Assembly (NCBI GenBank): GCA_026018925.1
Contig: JAKSZU010000012.1
Span: 32,172,055-32,236,054, forward strand
Source: Tupaia tana
Lineage: Eukaryota > Chordata > Mammalia > Scandentia > Tupaiidae
DNA length: 64,000 nt
Direction: 5' to 3'
Part shown: piece after piece, positions 55,455 through 64,000 of the stretch
Numbering within the stretch: position 1 is the first letter of the stretch
How the letters are laid out: every line of letters starts with the position of its first letter
The notes under the pieces: model-generated
Told to the model about the DNA's origin: nothing
The model's database searches: none
What the model saw: only the letters and a program-made list of their open reading frames with translations
Program-made: the position numbers and the translations under genes

Positions 55455-55545
55455 TATCATTCAATTGCCCACTAAATGCTCTCGCAGGCCTTACGTGCCA
55501 GGCTCTGGGGACACTAAGATGAATGGCTCATGATCCCTGCTGACC
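55455..55545. repeat. L2-type LINE fragment
   Basis: 'acgtgccaggctctggggac' followed by 'actaagatgaatggctcat' matches the L2 end. Confidence 0.55.
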
Positions 55546-55579
55546 AGAGACCACAGTACAGCCAAGATGGAGAAACTCA

Positions 55580-55705
55580 CCAAGAACAATGACCACCATT
55601 CCTGAAGCTTCCCTCTGAGCCAGGAACCATGCTGACCACTGCACACACATTACTATAGAATTCCACCTAAGCATGCCCATTTTTCAGAGGTGACACCTGA
55701 GATTC
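55580..55705 (-). repeat. MIR SINE relic
   Basis: 'ctctgagccaggaaccatgc' then 'cccatttttcagaggtgaca' matches the antisense MIR 3-prime part and core. Confidence 0.45.
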
Positions 55706-55712
55706 AGTGTCT

Positions 55713-56210
55713 TAGTCCAGTACTGGGCTGCTAACAGAAACACCTGAGCCTGAGTGATTTTATGAAGACAGATGTTTATTTTCATACTCATGATTCTGGT
55801 GGTAAGCAGTCCAAAGTCTTGGGCTACAGTAGCATGGCCAAGAGAAGCACAGAAGACACATGGCGGGGGGCGGGGAGAGGTGGGGTAAAGGAGGTGAGGA
55901 GAGGGTATGGGGAGAAGGAGGAGTGGGATAGAGATCCTGACTGATCTCCCTTTTATAACAGTCAACTCTCATGAGAACTAACCCCTTCTCACAAGAGCTA
56001 GAACCCATTGGGCCTTGTGTGACTACATGATCTACTCAGGAGACCTTCCTCCATGCTGCAGTTACCAAACCAAATCACCACTCACTAGGCCTCACCATCA
56101 GACAGCATATAGGAATTAAGTTGTCCCTGAATACCCTTACAAGACAGTCAATATGGTCAAATCCTAATGTGTGAAATTTTGAGGGACCTATTTAAACCTT
56201 AGCACTTAAG
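55713..56210 (-). mobile_element. MaLR-type LTR relic, antisense
   Basis: Starts 'cttagtccagtactgggctg', includes 'gatgtttattttcatactc' and 'tctcatgagaactaacccct', and ends 'gtgaaattttgagggaccta'. This is the antisense order of MaLR (MST/MLT1-like) LTRs. No internal coding region is present. Confidence 0.6.
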
Positions 56211-56349
56211 AGACCTGAAATAACTTGTCCACAGTTACAAAGCAGGATCAGAAAACTCATGCAAGAGAGAAACCCCATGAATGAACCACCTATGGGGAAT
56301 CATTTAGACAAAGCCTATCTTAGTCAACCTTAGAAAATGCACGCTTGGT

Positions 56350-56633
56350 GGGACCAGCAGTTGGCATAATGGCTATGTCGCTGGACTCCAATGTAGTCGA
56401 CCGTGGTTTGAGTCCCAGACCTGGTGGCTTAAACTCACACCGAGTGCATGTGCATGCATGCCCAAGATCCCAAGAGGAGAATGGAGGAGAAGGGATTGCA
56501 GCATGGCCATCCCCCTGGGGGTGTTATTTCTCGCTTTCTGTCTCTTTCTTTCTGTCTTTCTGGCAAGTGCATGCTCCCTATAGCAAAAACCTCTCCAAAA
56601 AAAAAAGAAAAAGAAAAAGAAAAGAAAAAAGAA
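56350..56633 (+). repeat. tRNA-derived SINE (colugo-CYN-like) with 17-bp target-site duplication
   Basis: Full copy with a long AAAGA-type tail. The flanks 'agaaaatgca(c/t)gcttgg' at 56332-56348 and 56634-56650 differ at one base. Confidence 0.93.
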
Positions 56634-56650
56634 AGAAAATGCATGCTTGG

Positions 56651-56818
56651 GGGCAGCACGAGATATGGTGGTTAAGGCGTTGGACTGCTACATGGCCCAC
56701 CAGGTTTGAGTCTGGACTGGTGGCTTGAAAATCATACCAGGCGCGTGTGCGTGCATGCCAAAAATTCCAGGAGAATGGAGGCCAGACCCACAGAGGGTGA
56801 TTTCTCAGTCTTCCTCAT

Positions 56819-56868
<50 letters not shown>

Positions 56869-56929
56869 CCCCCCCCCCCCGCCCGGTAAGCACACACACC
56901 CAATGGCAAAAACCTGAAAAAAAAACCAC
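56651..56929 (+). repeat. Diverged tRNA-derived SINE with expanded CT/C tract
   Basis: Head 'agatatggtggttaaggcgt', box B 'aggtttgagtctgg', GT/GC linker, then a run of about 22 CT units and 14 C (56821-56880) in place of the usual CT block, ending 'ggcaaaaacctg'. It begins directly after the previous SINE's target-site duplication. Confidence 0.85.
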
Positions 56930-57164
56930 ATGCTGAAGAGACTACCCATGAGAGCGGGTGCACTGCCAGTGACCTGAGAGCGCTGCAACAATTCACACCT
57001 CGTGAGTATCAGGAAAGTCATGTCAGAAAATATGCCATGAATGTGGACTTCGACTATTTATTCAATCTTCAGATAGTCACTCCAGAAAACTCATTCAGGA
57101 GAGAAACCGGGCATCAGTTATCTTAGTGTATCACACATATGCATTCCTCCAACAACCTATAAGA

Positions 57165-57300
57165 CCACTACTATCTTCCCACTTCAAATGAGAAAACTGA
57201 GGCACAGAGAAGTGAAGTAATGTCCCCGAAGTCACACAGTAAGTCAGGGGCAGGGCTAGAGACTGGAGCCTAGACAGTCTGGCTCTAGAACCCTAGCTTC
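57165..57300 (-). repeat. MIR SINE relic
   Basis: 'aatgagaaaactgaggcaca', 'gaagtcacacagtaagtcag' and 'ggggcagggctagagactgg' follow the antisense MIR order closely. Confidence 0.75.
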
Positions 57301-57336
57301 GAACCACTTCCAGTGCTGCTGGAGAGGTGAAATTGT

Positions 57337-57478
57337 ATTTTTTTTTCAAGAGATATTTTTGCTATAGAGTGCGTGCACTCACTGGAGAGACAGAGACAGA
57401 AAGCGAGATATCACCACCCCCCAAGGGGAATGGCCATGCTACAATCCCTTCTTCTCCACTCTCCTCTTGGGATCCTGG

Positions 57479-57527
<49 letters not shown>

Positions 57528-57620
57528 AGTTTCAAGACACCGGGTCCAGGGTCCGGGACTCAAACCACAGCCAATTACGTGGGAGTCCAGCAACGTAAGG
57601 GTTATGCCATCTGCTTGTTC
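57337..57620 (-). repeat. tRNA-derived SINE, antisense, with internal (CA)n expansion
   Basis: Antisense tail 'atatttttgctatagag', CT-block complement, then about 20 CA units (57484-57525) where other copies have a short GT/GC linker, then the head. Confidence 0.88.
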
Positions 57621-59368
57621 TTATATTGTATGTTCTATCTGGGGAGCCGAGAAAGGCTTCAAGAAAGGACGCAGCAATGAGGGGGTCTTGGTGAACATGC
57701 AGAGATGTAGAAGAGGTGACCATGCTGCACCCAGGAGTGGGTGACAACATCCTCTGGGTGCTTGGGATGGCAGCTGAGGCTGGAGTGTGCCCAAGGACTT
57801 GGGAGTGCCAATGGAGAACTGTCGCCTCCCTCCCCAGAGTCACGGAGTGCCTCTAGGTGCAGGCCCTGGGCTGGGGGGCAGAGGAGGCAGTGCAGGGCCT
57901 TGAACACTAAGCTAAGGAGCTTGGACCATCTCCAGAAGGCACGGGGGAGCAACAGGCACTTGGGCAAAGGGAGGATGACTGGCCAGAACTGTATTTTGGA
58001 CACAGAGATGCCTGGACCCCGTAGCGTTCCCCCACCCCATCCCTGAGAGCAGTCAAAGCTCAGCTGGGTAGGGTGGGCCATGAGGAGGGCGCTCATGCAC
58101 GCTCAGGTGCAGCCGCCCTACATTCTGACCCACTTTCCTGGGTGTGAAAACAGCCATCAGGGGGCAGGGAGGTGCGAGGAGCAGGTGGCGCAGCAGAGTG
58201 GTTCCAGCCCTTCAGCACGTTCCCCTGGTAGCAGAGTTATTTGTGTACAGGCCTGTCCACACTGCCAGAACGCAATGGCCCGCCGCCCCCCTGCCACCAC
58301 CACGTCTGCCTGTTTACCCACCCTTGGTGCACCTGCTCCTCCGGACAGCCCCAGAGGGGAAGGAGGCAGGAAGACAGGAAATGTCACCCATTTCGCAGAC
58401 TTCCGGAGCCTGAGGGAGTCTGAGGGATCTTAGTCTAACCCGCTGCATTTCCCAAGAGAGAGGAGTCTTACAGAGCGGCCAGGAGCCCAGGCTCTGAGAG
58501 ATCCGCTGCTGTGCCCAGAGTCAGATGGGGTAACACCCCAGGCTGCTGGTGCTCCCAGCTCCTGTCACGTCCCTGCTCACACCCTGCCGTGCCCTAGGGT
58601 CTCCTCCCTGAGCACAGGGTGGGGTCTGCCTGGCTGAGGGCGAGGGGCAGCAGGTGGGGATCTGGCCGAGTCATGCTTCTGGGCTCTGGACTACAGGCTT
58701 CTAGGCGGAAGGTACTCCTCATGCCTCCTTTTGCCCATGATCCATATTTGGGGAGGTTGTCAGGGGGTGTGCAGTGAGGAAAGAGGAGAGCCACCAGGTG
58801 GCCGTGGACAGAGGGGAGAGTTTCTTAAAGGCATTGGCCCATTTTCAGGTACCCCAAGAAGCTGGAAATCTGAAAATCAGAGATGAATGAAAATGTCCCC
58901 AAGCAGGTAGGCTGGCAGCTGGACACCAAAGAGCCTGCAGACCACACCCGACATCTCTCCAGCCTTCCCAAGGGGGCCCACAGTAGGAAGGCTGCTGGCC
59001 AGGACAGTTCAGAAGCAAAGGCTGCAGAGCTCTGAGTTCTGGGGGCCTAGGTCAGTTTCCCCTCCCCTCTGAGGTTCATGTCCCTCCTCTGGAGCATGGG
59101 GGTGATAGCTACCCCATAGGTTGGGGATATATAAAGGCTTGGTACCCCACGGGGAATCAGTAAAAGGAAATTGGTTGCTGATATTGTAATTATTTATTAC
59201 TATTGCCATTATCCTAGTCGATATTCTGCCCCCCCCCCCCACCTCAGGGGAGAGTTGCCCAAATGTTCCTAGATGAGATGGGCTTGGGGATGGGAGGGCA
59301 TGATCGTGTTACCCCAGGTGGAGACAGGGAGGGACATTTTCTCAGCTGCTTATATAGAAAACACTACA
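57621..59368. other. Intronic DNA, no gene seen
   Basis: GC-rich unique sequence. Overlapping frames up to 145 codons on both strands carry no recognisable domain. A run of 13 C lies at 59229-59241. Confidence 0.45.
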
Positions 59369-59630
59369 GGGTCAGCCAACGGCGTGGTGGCTCAGGTGGC
59401 CAGAGCCCACATAGCTGGCTGAGAGGCTCGGGTCCTGGACCCAACAGTTTGAAAATCACACTTGGGCATGTGTGCACACATACCCAGATCCCAGAAGGAG
59501 GGAGAAATGGAGGAGAAGGGATTGTGGGGTGACCCCCATGCAAGATGCTTTCTCACATTCTCTGTCTCTCTCCGGAGAGAGCGAGTGCACACCTACAGCA
59601 AAACTACAAACAAAAAGAAAGAAAGAAAAA
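59369..59630 (+). repeat. Diverged tRNA-derived SINE (older subfamily)
   Basis: 'gccaacggcgtggtggctca' head, 'ctcgggtcctggaccca' box-B region, 'catgtgtgcacacataccca' linker, CT block and AAAGA tail. Confidence 0.75.
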
Positions 59631-60220
59631 AGACTAGGATATACTTCCCAGTTTGGACCCCCGCATTCCAGAGCTCTCCAGAGACACACCCTGATCTTCA
59701 TTCTTCCTATGCTTCCCTTCCTAGCAGTTAATCCATCCTTCACACCCTCCCCACGTCACCTCATCCAAGAAGCCTTCCCTGATTGTTCTTGCCCTGATTC
59801 CTCTGCCCTTTGCCTGTCTCCCCTTCGCCCTTCCCTTCCTTCCTACCATTCAACTTTCTTATCTTCGTCTTTTCTCTTTTTTTTATTTTTCAGACTTCTG
59901 GGTCTGGCACTTTTCTTCCCTGCTGGAAACACACACCCCTGTGCCCTGTCCTCAGGGCACCTATCCTCTGGACTGGGGAGAGAGCCACTCCACTAATCAT
60001 AAAACCTTGCCTCCAAGGCACGGTTGTGGGGGTGATTAGGGTGAGGGCAGAAGGTGACAAAACAAGGCAATCCCACAGGGGAGGGTCCCCGGTTTGAGGA
60101 CACAGACCGCGAGGTCGTGTTGGCTGGAGGCGAGGTAGGGAAGGACTGCAGTGTCGTGATCCTGTGGGGGTGCTGCCTCTCTCTCTCAGAAAAACAAACT
60201 TTTTAAAACTTGTTTTTATT

Positions 60221-60478
60221 GGGAACCAGCAGTTAGCGTAATGGCTATGTCGCTGGACTCCCACGTAGTCGACCGCAGTTCGTGTCCCGGAACCCGGTGG
60301 CTTAAAACTCACACCGGGCGCGTGTGCGTGCGTGCCCAAGATCCCGAGAGGAGAATGGAGGAGAAGGGATTGCAGCGTGACCATCCCCCCTGGGGGGTGA
60401 TTTCTCGCTTTCTGTCTCTATGTCTCTCTCCGTCTGTCTGGCGAGCGCACGCGCCCTATAGCAAAAACCTCTCCAAAA
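60221..60478 (+). repeat. Young tRNA-derived SINE with perfect 16-bp target-site duplication
   Basis: Intact CpG-rich copy beginning 'gggaaccagcag'. 'aaaacttgtttttatt' is present without mismatch at 60205-60220 and 60479-60494. It is one arm of an inverted pair with 60563-60812. Confidence 0.95.
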
Positions 60479-60562
60479 AAAACTTGTTTTTATTATCTCT
60501 TAAACTTTTATTTATTTATTTATTTATTGGAGAGTTGGGTTTTTTTGGTTTTTTGTTTTTTT

Positions 60563-60812
60563 GGTTTTTTTTGCTATAGGGCGCGTGTGCTCGCCAAACA
60601 GACATAGAGAGACAGAGAGACAGAAAACGAGAAATCACCCCCCAGGGAGGATGATCACGCCGCAATCCCTTCTCCTCCATTCTCCTCTCAGGATCTTGGG
60701 CACGCACACACACGCGCCCGGCGTGAGTTTTAAGCCACCGGGTCTGGGACTCGAACCGCAGTCGACTACATGGGAGTCCAGCGACATAGCCATTATGCTA
60801 ACTGCTGGTCCC
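60563..60812 (-). repeat. Young tRNA-derived SINE, antisense arm of an inverted pair
   Basis: Antisense full-length copy from 'ttgctatagggcgcg' to the head 'aactgctggtccc'. Its T-rich left side (60534-60570) is the reversed tail. It lies about 85 bases from the sense copy. Confidence 0.93.
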
Positions 60813-61060
60813 TAAAATTTTATTTTTTATTATCTTATACATTCAATTACTATACATCATTTCGCTTGTCAAGGGAACTGACCCAGCATGAATACACCTC
60901 AGGTCAGTCCAGTTGAGAATTCTATATCCGTCATCATCAATAGGTCACAAACCACATCTGTGTCCCACAAATGTCTTGCCTCTCTTTTTCTCTCAGATTT
61001 CCTTCCCTACACCCCTCCCCTCTCCCACCCTCCTTCCACTCTGTCTCCAGTGTCCATGAC

Positions 61061-61205
61061 TATTGGTGTCATGGTGGTTAAGGGCACTGGACTCCCACAT
61101 GCCGACCTGGGTTTGAGCCCTGGCTCTGGGGGCTAGTTTTCTCACTTTCTCTTTCTCTCTTGCTCTTTCCCTCTTTGCTCAAATTAAAATACATAAATAA
61201 AGTTA
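61061..61205 (+). repeat. Short tRNA-derived SINE variant lacking the linker module
   Basis: Head 'gtcatggtggttaagggcac', box B 'gggtttgagccctgg', then directly a TTCTCTTTCTCTC block and 'caaattaaaatacataaata' tail. About 145 bases, with no GTGCGTGCGTG linker. Confidence 0.8.
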
Positions 61206-61267
61206 AGTAAAATAAGTCTTAAAATAAAAAGGTTGTGGTGAAATAAACTTTATAAGATGGCGGGAGA

Positions 61268-61535
61268 GGGGCAACAAATGGCATAGTGGTTACATCACTG
61301 GACTCCCGCATGGCTGACCGCAGTTTGAGTCTTGGACCTGGAGGCTTGAAACACCTGGCGTGTGTGTGTGCGTGCCCAAGATCCCAGGAGGAGAATGGAG
61401 GAGAAGGGATTGCAGCATGAACATCCCCCCTGGTAGGTGATTTCTCACTTTCCCTCTCACTGTCTCTGTCTTTCTCTGGTGAGTGCATGCATCCTAAGGC
61501 AAAAAAATCTCTATAAAAAAAATAAATAAATAAAA
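61268..61535 (+). repeat. tRNA-derived SINE, intermediate subfamily
   Basis: 'caaatggcatagtggttaca' head, 'ctggcgtgtgtgtgtgcgtg' linker, CT block and tail 'aaaaaaataaataaataaa'. The flanks share 'a(g/a)atggc'. Confidence 0.85.
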
Positions 61536-61609
61536 TGGCAGTGGGAGGGTGGAAGGAGATACGTGTAGCTCACATTTGCAGACAATGTGTGAGCTAGTTG
61601 TTAAACACA

Positions 61610-61745
61610 GCCATCACTGTGGTTCTCTACTAGGGGTGAACTTGCACCCCAGGGCACATCTGGCAACATCTGGAGACCCTGGGTTGCTCTGACCTGGGAG
61701 AGAGGCGCTACCAGGCTCTAGCAGGTGGTCAGGGACGCTGACTAC
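61610..61745 (+). repeat. Ancient DNA-transposon-type relic
   Basis: 'gtggttctctactaggggtg', 'cagggcacatctggcaacat' and 'ctggagaccctgggttgctc' match the same family as 47055-47180. Confidence 0.55.
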
Positions 61746-61867
61746 ACAGTGCTCGGATCTGTTTCTCACCCTCTGCAGGACTCTCCAGCCCAGATATCCA
61801 TTTGCTGAGGCTGAGAAACTTCAATGCAAGTTTATGATTAAATAAGTTAAATTAAGAGCAAAGGAGC

Positions 61868-62044
61868 TGGGCCAGCAGGTGGCATAGTAGTTAAGGGCAC
61901 TGGACTCCCCCATGGCCGAATGCGGTTCAAGTCCCGGACCTGGGGGCTTTCTCTCTCTCTCTCTTACTCTGTCCCTCTCTGGTCAAATTTAAATAAATTA
62001 ATTAATTAAATAAAATAATTATTTAAAACAAAACAAAACAAAAA
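61868..62044 (+). repeat. Short tRNA-derived SINE variant with perfect 14-bp target-site duplication
   Basis: Same linker-less architecture as 61061-61205: head, box B 'GGTTCAAGTCC', CT block, 'caaatttaaataaattaatt' tail and AAAAC repeats. 'aagagcaaaggagc' is present at 61854-61867 and 62045-62058. Confidence 0.9.
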
Positions 62045-62058
62045 AAGAGCAAAGGAGC

Positions 62059-62260
62059 CTGGCTGAGCTAGCATAAGTGCCTGAGGCCTGGGTTCAGTTC
62101 CTGGGCCCGCCTAAACAGGCCGGGCGGTCATGTGCCCCCACAGTCCTTGTTGACCAGGAGTCTGGGGCAGGAGGCTCACCAGATGGAGAGACTGCCCCCT
62201 CCCTCTGTACTCCCTCTCTCAGATAAAATAGCAATGGGGAAGGGAATTCATCCTCAAACC
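62059..62260 (+). repeat. Possible old tRNA-derived SINE
   Basis: Box-A-like 'gagctagcataagtgcctga' and box-B-like 'gggttcagttcctgg', then a body ending 'ccctctctcagataaaatag'. Diverged from the other copies. Confidence 0.45.
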
Positions 62261-63084
62261 CTGTCACTTACTAACTTAAGAAACTTCATGTCATGCTCTT
62301 AGGTTACCCGGGTCTGTTATACCTGCAGGGCGAGAACACGGCCCAGAGGTGTCTCCTGTGCATCTCTGCCCAATGCCATGTACAATGACATCATGCGTGA
62401 CACCCATGGAGGGAGCACTTACCCACAGAAACCAGCACAGGCTCAGCCCCCACCCGCCATTACCTCTGGAGAACCAGTGGCTGCCGGCACACGGTGGGAG
62501 TAACCCCAGGTGGGGAGGGAAATGCACGAGCCTGGAGCCGCCTCCCTGGCCCCAGTGCAGGCAGGCACTCGGCCCCCGCCATGTGCAGTACGAACAAGGA
62601 CCCGAACGCGACCACATTCACACCACCAGACATGCGTCACAGGTACCACACTCACATGCTACTCTCCTCGCACCCTGAACTCACCTCCAGACACCTCCCC
62701 ACACACTCCAGGCATCACACCAACCACACGCACAGCACCCTGGCCACGGCTCACTGCCCCCTTTCCTGTGCCGAGATTTGGCTGTGACAGGATTAAGAGA
62801 GTGGAAACTTAATCCCGCTACGGCGCTGCCAGACAGGGTCTCAGATCAGAGCTACAGTCATCAGGACAGGGACCCCCAGACTCCTGGTGGGTTCATAATG
62901 AGAAGAATGAGACCGAGATGGGGTCATGCAGACGCCACGCACACGCGCCTGCCCTCTACATGTGAACGCGGCCAGCAGGCCCTCCGCCGAGGTGGGCCCT
63001 GGACCCAGGACCTCCAAACTGAGCTGAGTAAGTCACGCAGACCCAGGTGTGTTCTGTTATCAGTGACAGAGCTGAATAGAAGAC
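62261..63084. other. Intronic DNA, no gene seen
   Basis: Mixed unique sequence; 62620-62740 is CA-rich. Overlapping frames up to about 195 codons continue from here into the CA-rich tract and are composition artefacts. Confidence 0.45.
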
Positions 63085-63240
63085 ACTTCTACATCTACAC
63101 ACGCACGCTACAAACACGCATAACACACACACACATGTGCTTCCCACTTCACACTACATGTACACCACACACACGCCACATACACAGTGTGGGCTCTCCA
63201 CACGCAAATCCAGACACACCAGCATGCACATGCGCATCGC
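63085..63240 (+). repeat. Degenerate CA-rich tract
   Basis: 'acgcataacacacacacaca' and 'acaccacacacacgccacat' type sequence without a fixed unit. A long Thr/His-rich frame across it is an artefact of composition. Confidence 0.7.
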
Positions 63241-64000
63241 TCTCCCCTCACCCCCACACCCCCCACTCACCGCATAAATACACAAATCTCCCCCCTCCCC
63301 GGGCCCTCAGCTGGCAGGGGAATAATTTGCACAGTGAGAAAAATAAACAGCAGATGTCAATCTGACCGGCCGAGCACCTGCACCCTCACTCCCTTCCCCA
63401 CGCCACACCCAGCCTGCTAACTCTCCCCAGGGATGACCTAACCGAGTGGCCATGTCAGCTCCCGAGCCCTCAGCCAGCCCTTCCCACCCCTGCGGTGCCC
63501 AGGCTGCAGGCTCCACAGCGAGCTGCCCCCACCCCTGCTTCAGGGCAGGCCCAGCACTGGCCTGGTGACTCCGCCCACCTGCCCCCTCCAGCTGCCACCA
63601 GATGCTGCTGAGTCCAACCTCCACCTCCCAAGCCCTGACCATATAGCTCCCAGCCTTGGGGCGCCCCACTTGGAAGTCCCCAACTCCCTGACACTCTTCT
63701 CCCCGTGCGCTCTCGCCCCTGCCTATCCCAGAGGCCGCACACAGGAATAAAGTTATTCATCACACATCTCAGGGGTAAAGGAATGACTGAAGTAAATACC
63801 AGAGAGGAGGGAGGAAAAACGCAGAGCTTCCTGGTGAGGCAGACAGGCGATCTTACCCCATTGCACGACGAGAGCCTGAGACTCGGTTACGGGGCCAGCC
63901 CCAGAGCAGCCCCAGAGCAGTACACCCAGAGGGGTGGAGGACCTGGGAGACCCAGAGCTGGGGCTGCAGGCTGCAGCAGCCAGGCCGGGGCAAGCACTGT
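63241..64000. other. Intronic DNA, no gene seen
   Basis: GC-rich unique sequence to the window end; no exon, RNA gene or clear repeat was recognised. Confidence 0.45.

Larger units (their letters stand above)
49476..64000 (-). other. ARRB1: Part of ARRB1 intron 1
   Basis: 14.5 kb upstream of exon 2 with no MGDKGTR-encoding exon and no other supportable gene. SINEs, relics and CA-rich tracts inside it are listed separately. In human this intron is several tens of kilobases long, so the promoter and first exon lie beyond the window. Confidence 0.85.

Noticed and set aside
62778..63365. 195-codon plus-strand frame in intron 1
   Set aside because: It is produced by CA-rich tracts (Thr/His/Pro runs) and shows no domain or splice context.
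49476..64000. miR-326 hairpin expected in ARRB1 intron 1
   Set aside because: In human it lies in this intron but much nearer exon 1. I looked for the CCTCTGGGCCCTTCCTCCAG mature sequence on the minus strand and did not find it; it should be beyond the window.

Overview
This is 64 kb of mammalian nuclear DNA: long spliced introns, MIR/L2/L1/LTR relics, microsatellites and a CpG island. It matches the human 11q13.4 neighbourhood of TPBGL and ARRB1. Only two protein-coding genes can be supported, and they converge tail to tail. About 25 copies of a tRNA-derived SINE are present. It has a recognisable RNA polymerase III box A and box B, a GT/GC-rich linker with GTGCGTGCGTG cores, a CT-rich stretch and a tail ending CTATAGCAAAAACCTCT plus poly(A). 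There is no Alu, B1 or carnivore/bat/horse SINE that I recognise. The family looks most like the tRNA-derived CYN SINEs of colugos (Dermoptera); this species inference is tentative. Layout: 1-10.9 kb is gene-free intergenic DNA. 10.9-14.1 kb is TPBGL (+), an intronless reading frame inside a CpG island. 14.1-26.1 kb is intergenic, with a 91-bp local duplication, a nested SINE insertion and an old L1 3-prime end. 26.1-28.99 kb is the predicted ARRB1 3-prime UTR. 28.99-49.48 kb carries coding exons 16 to 2 of ARRB1 (-), all 15 with GT-AG borders. 49.48-64 kb is part of the very long ARRB1 intron 1, packed with SINEs. The 15 ARRB1 exons add up to 1237 coding bases. With the 20 coding bases expected from off-window exon 1 this gives exactly 418 codons plus stop, the length of human beta-arrestin 1. 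ARRB1 encodes the cytosolic adaptor that binds phosphorylated GPCRs, blocks G-protein coupling and links receptors to clathrin, AP2, Src and ERK. TPBGL encodes a leucine-rich-repeat membrane protein related to trophoblast glycoprotein (5T4). They are neighbours by synteny; nothing here suggests a joint pathway. No novel multi-gene system is visible. The most interesting observations are a P91A change in the beta-arrestin-1 Src-SH3 proline site, a close inverted SINE pair in ARRB1 intron 1 that should fold into dsRNA, several SINE structural variants with clear target-site duplications, and a poly(A) run enclosed by a perfect inverted repeat.
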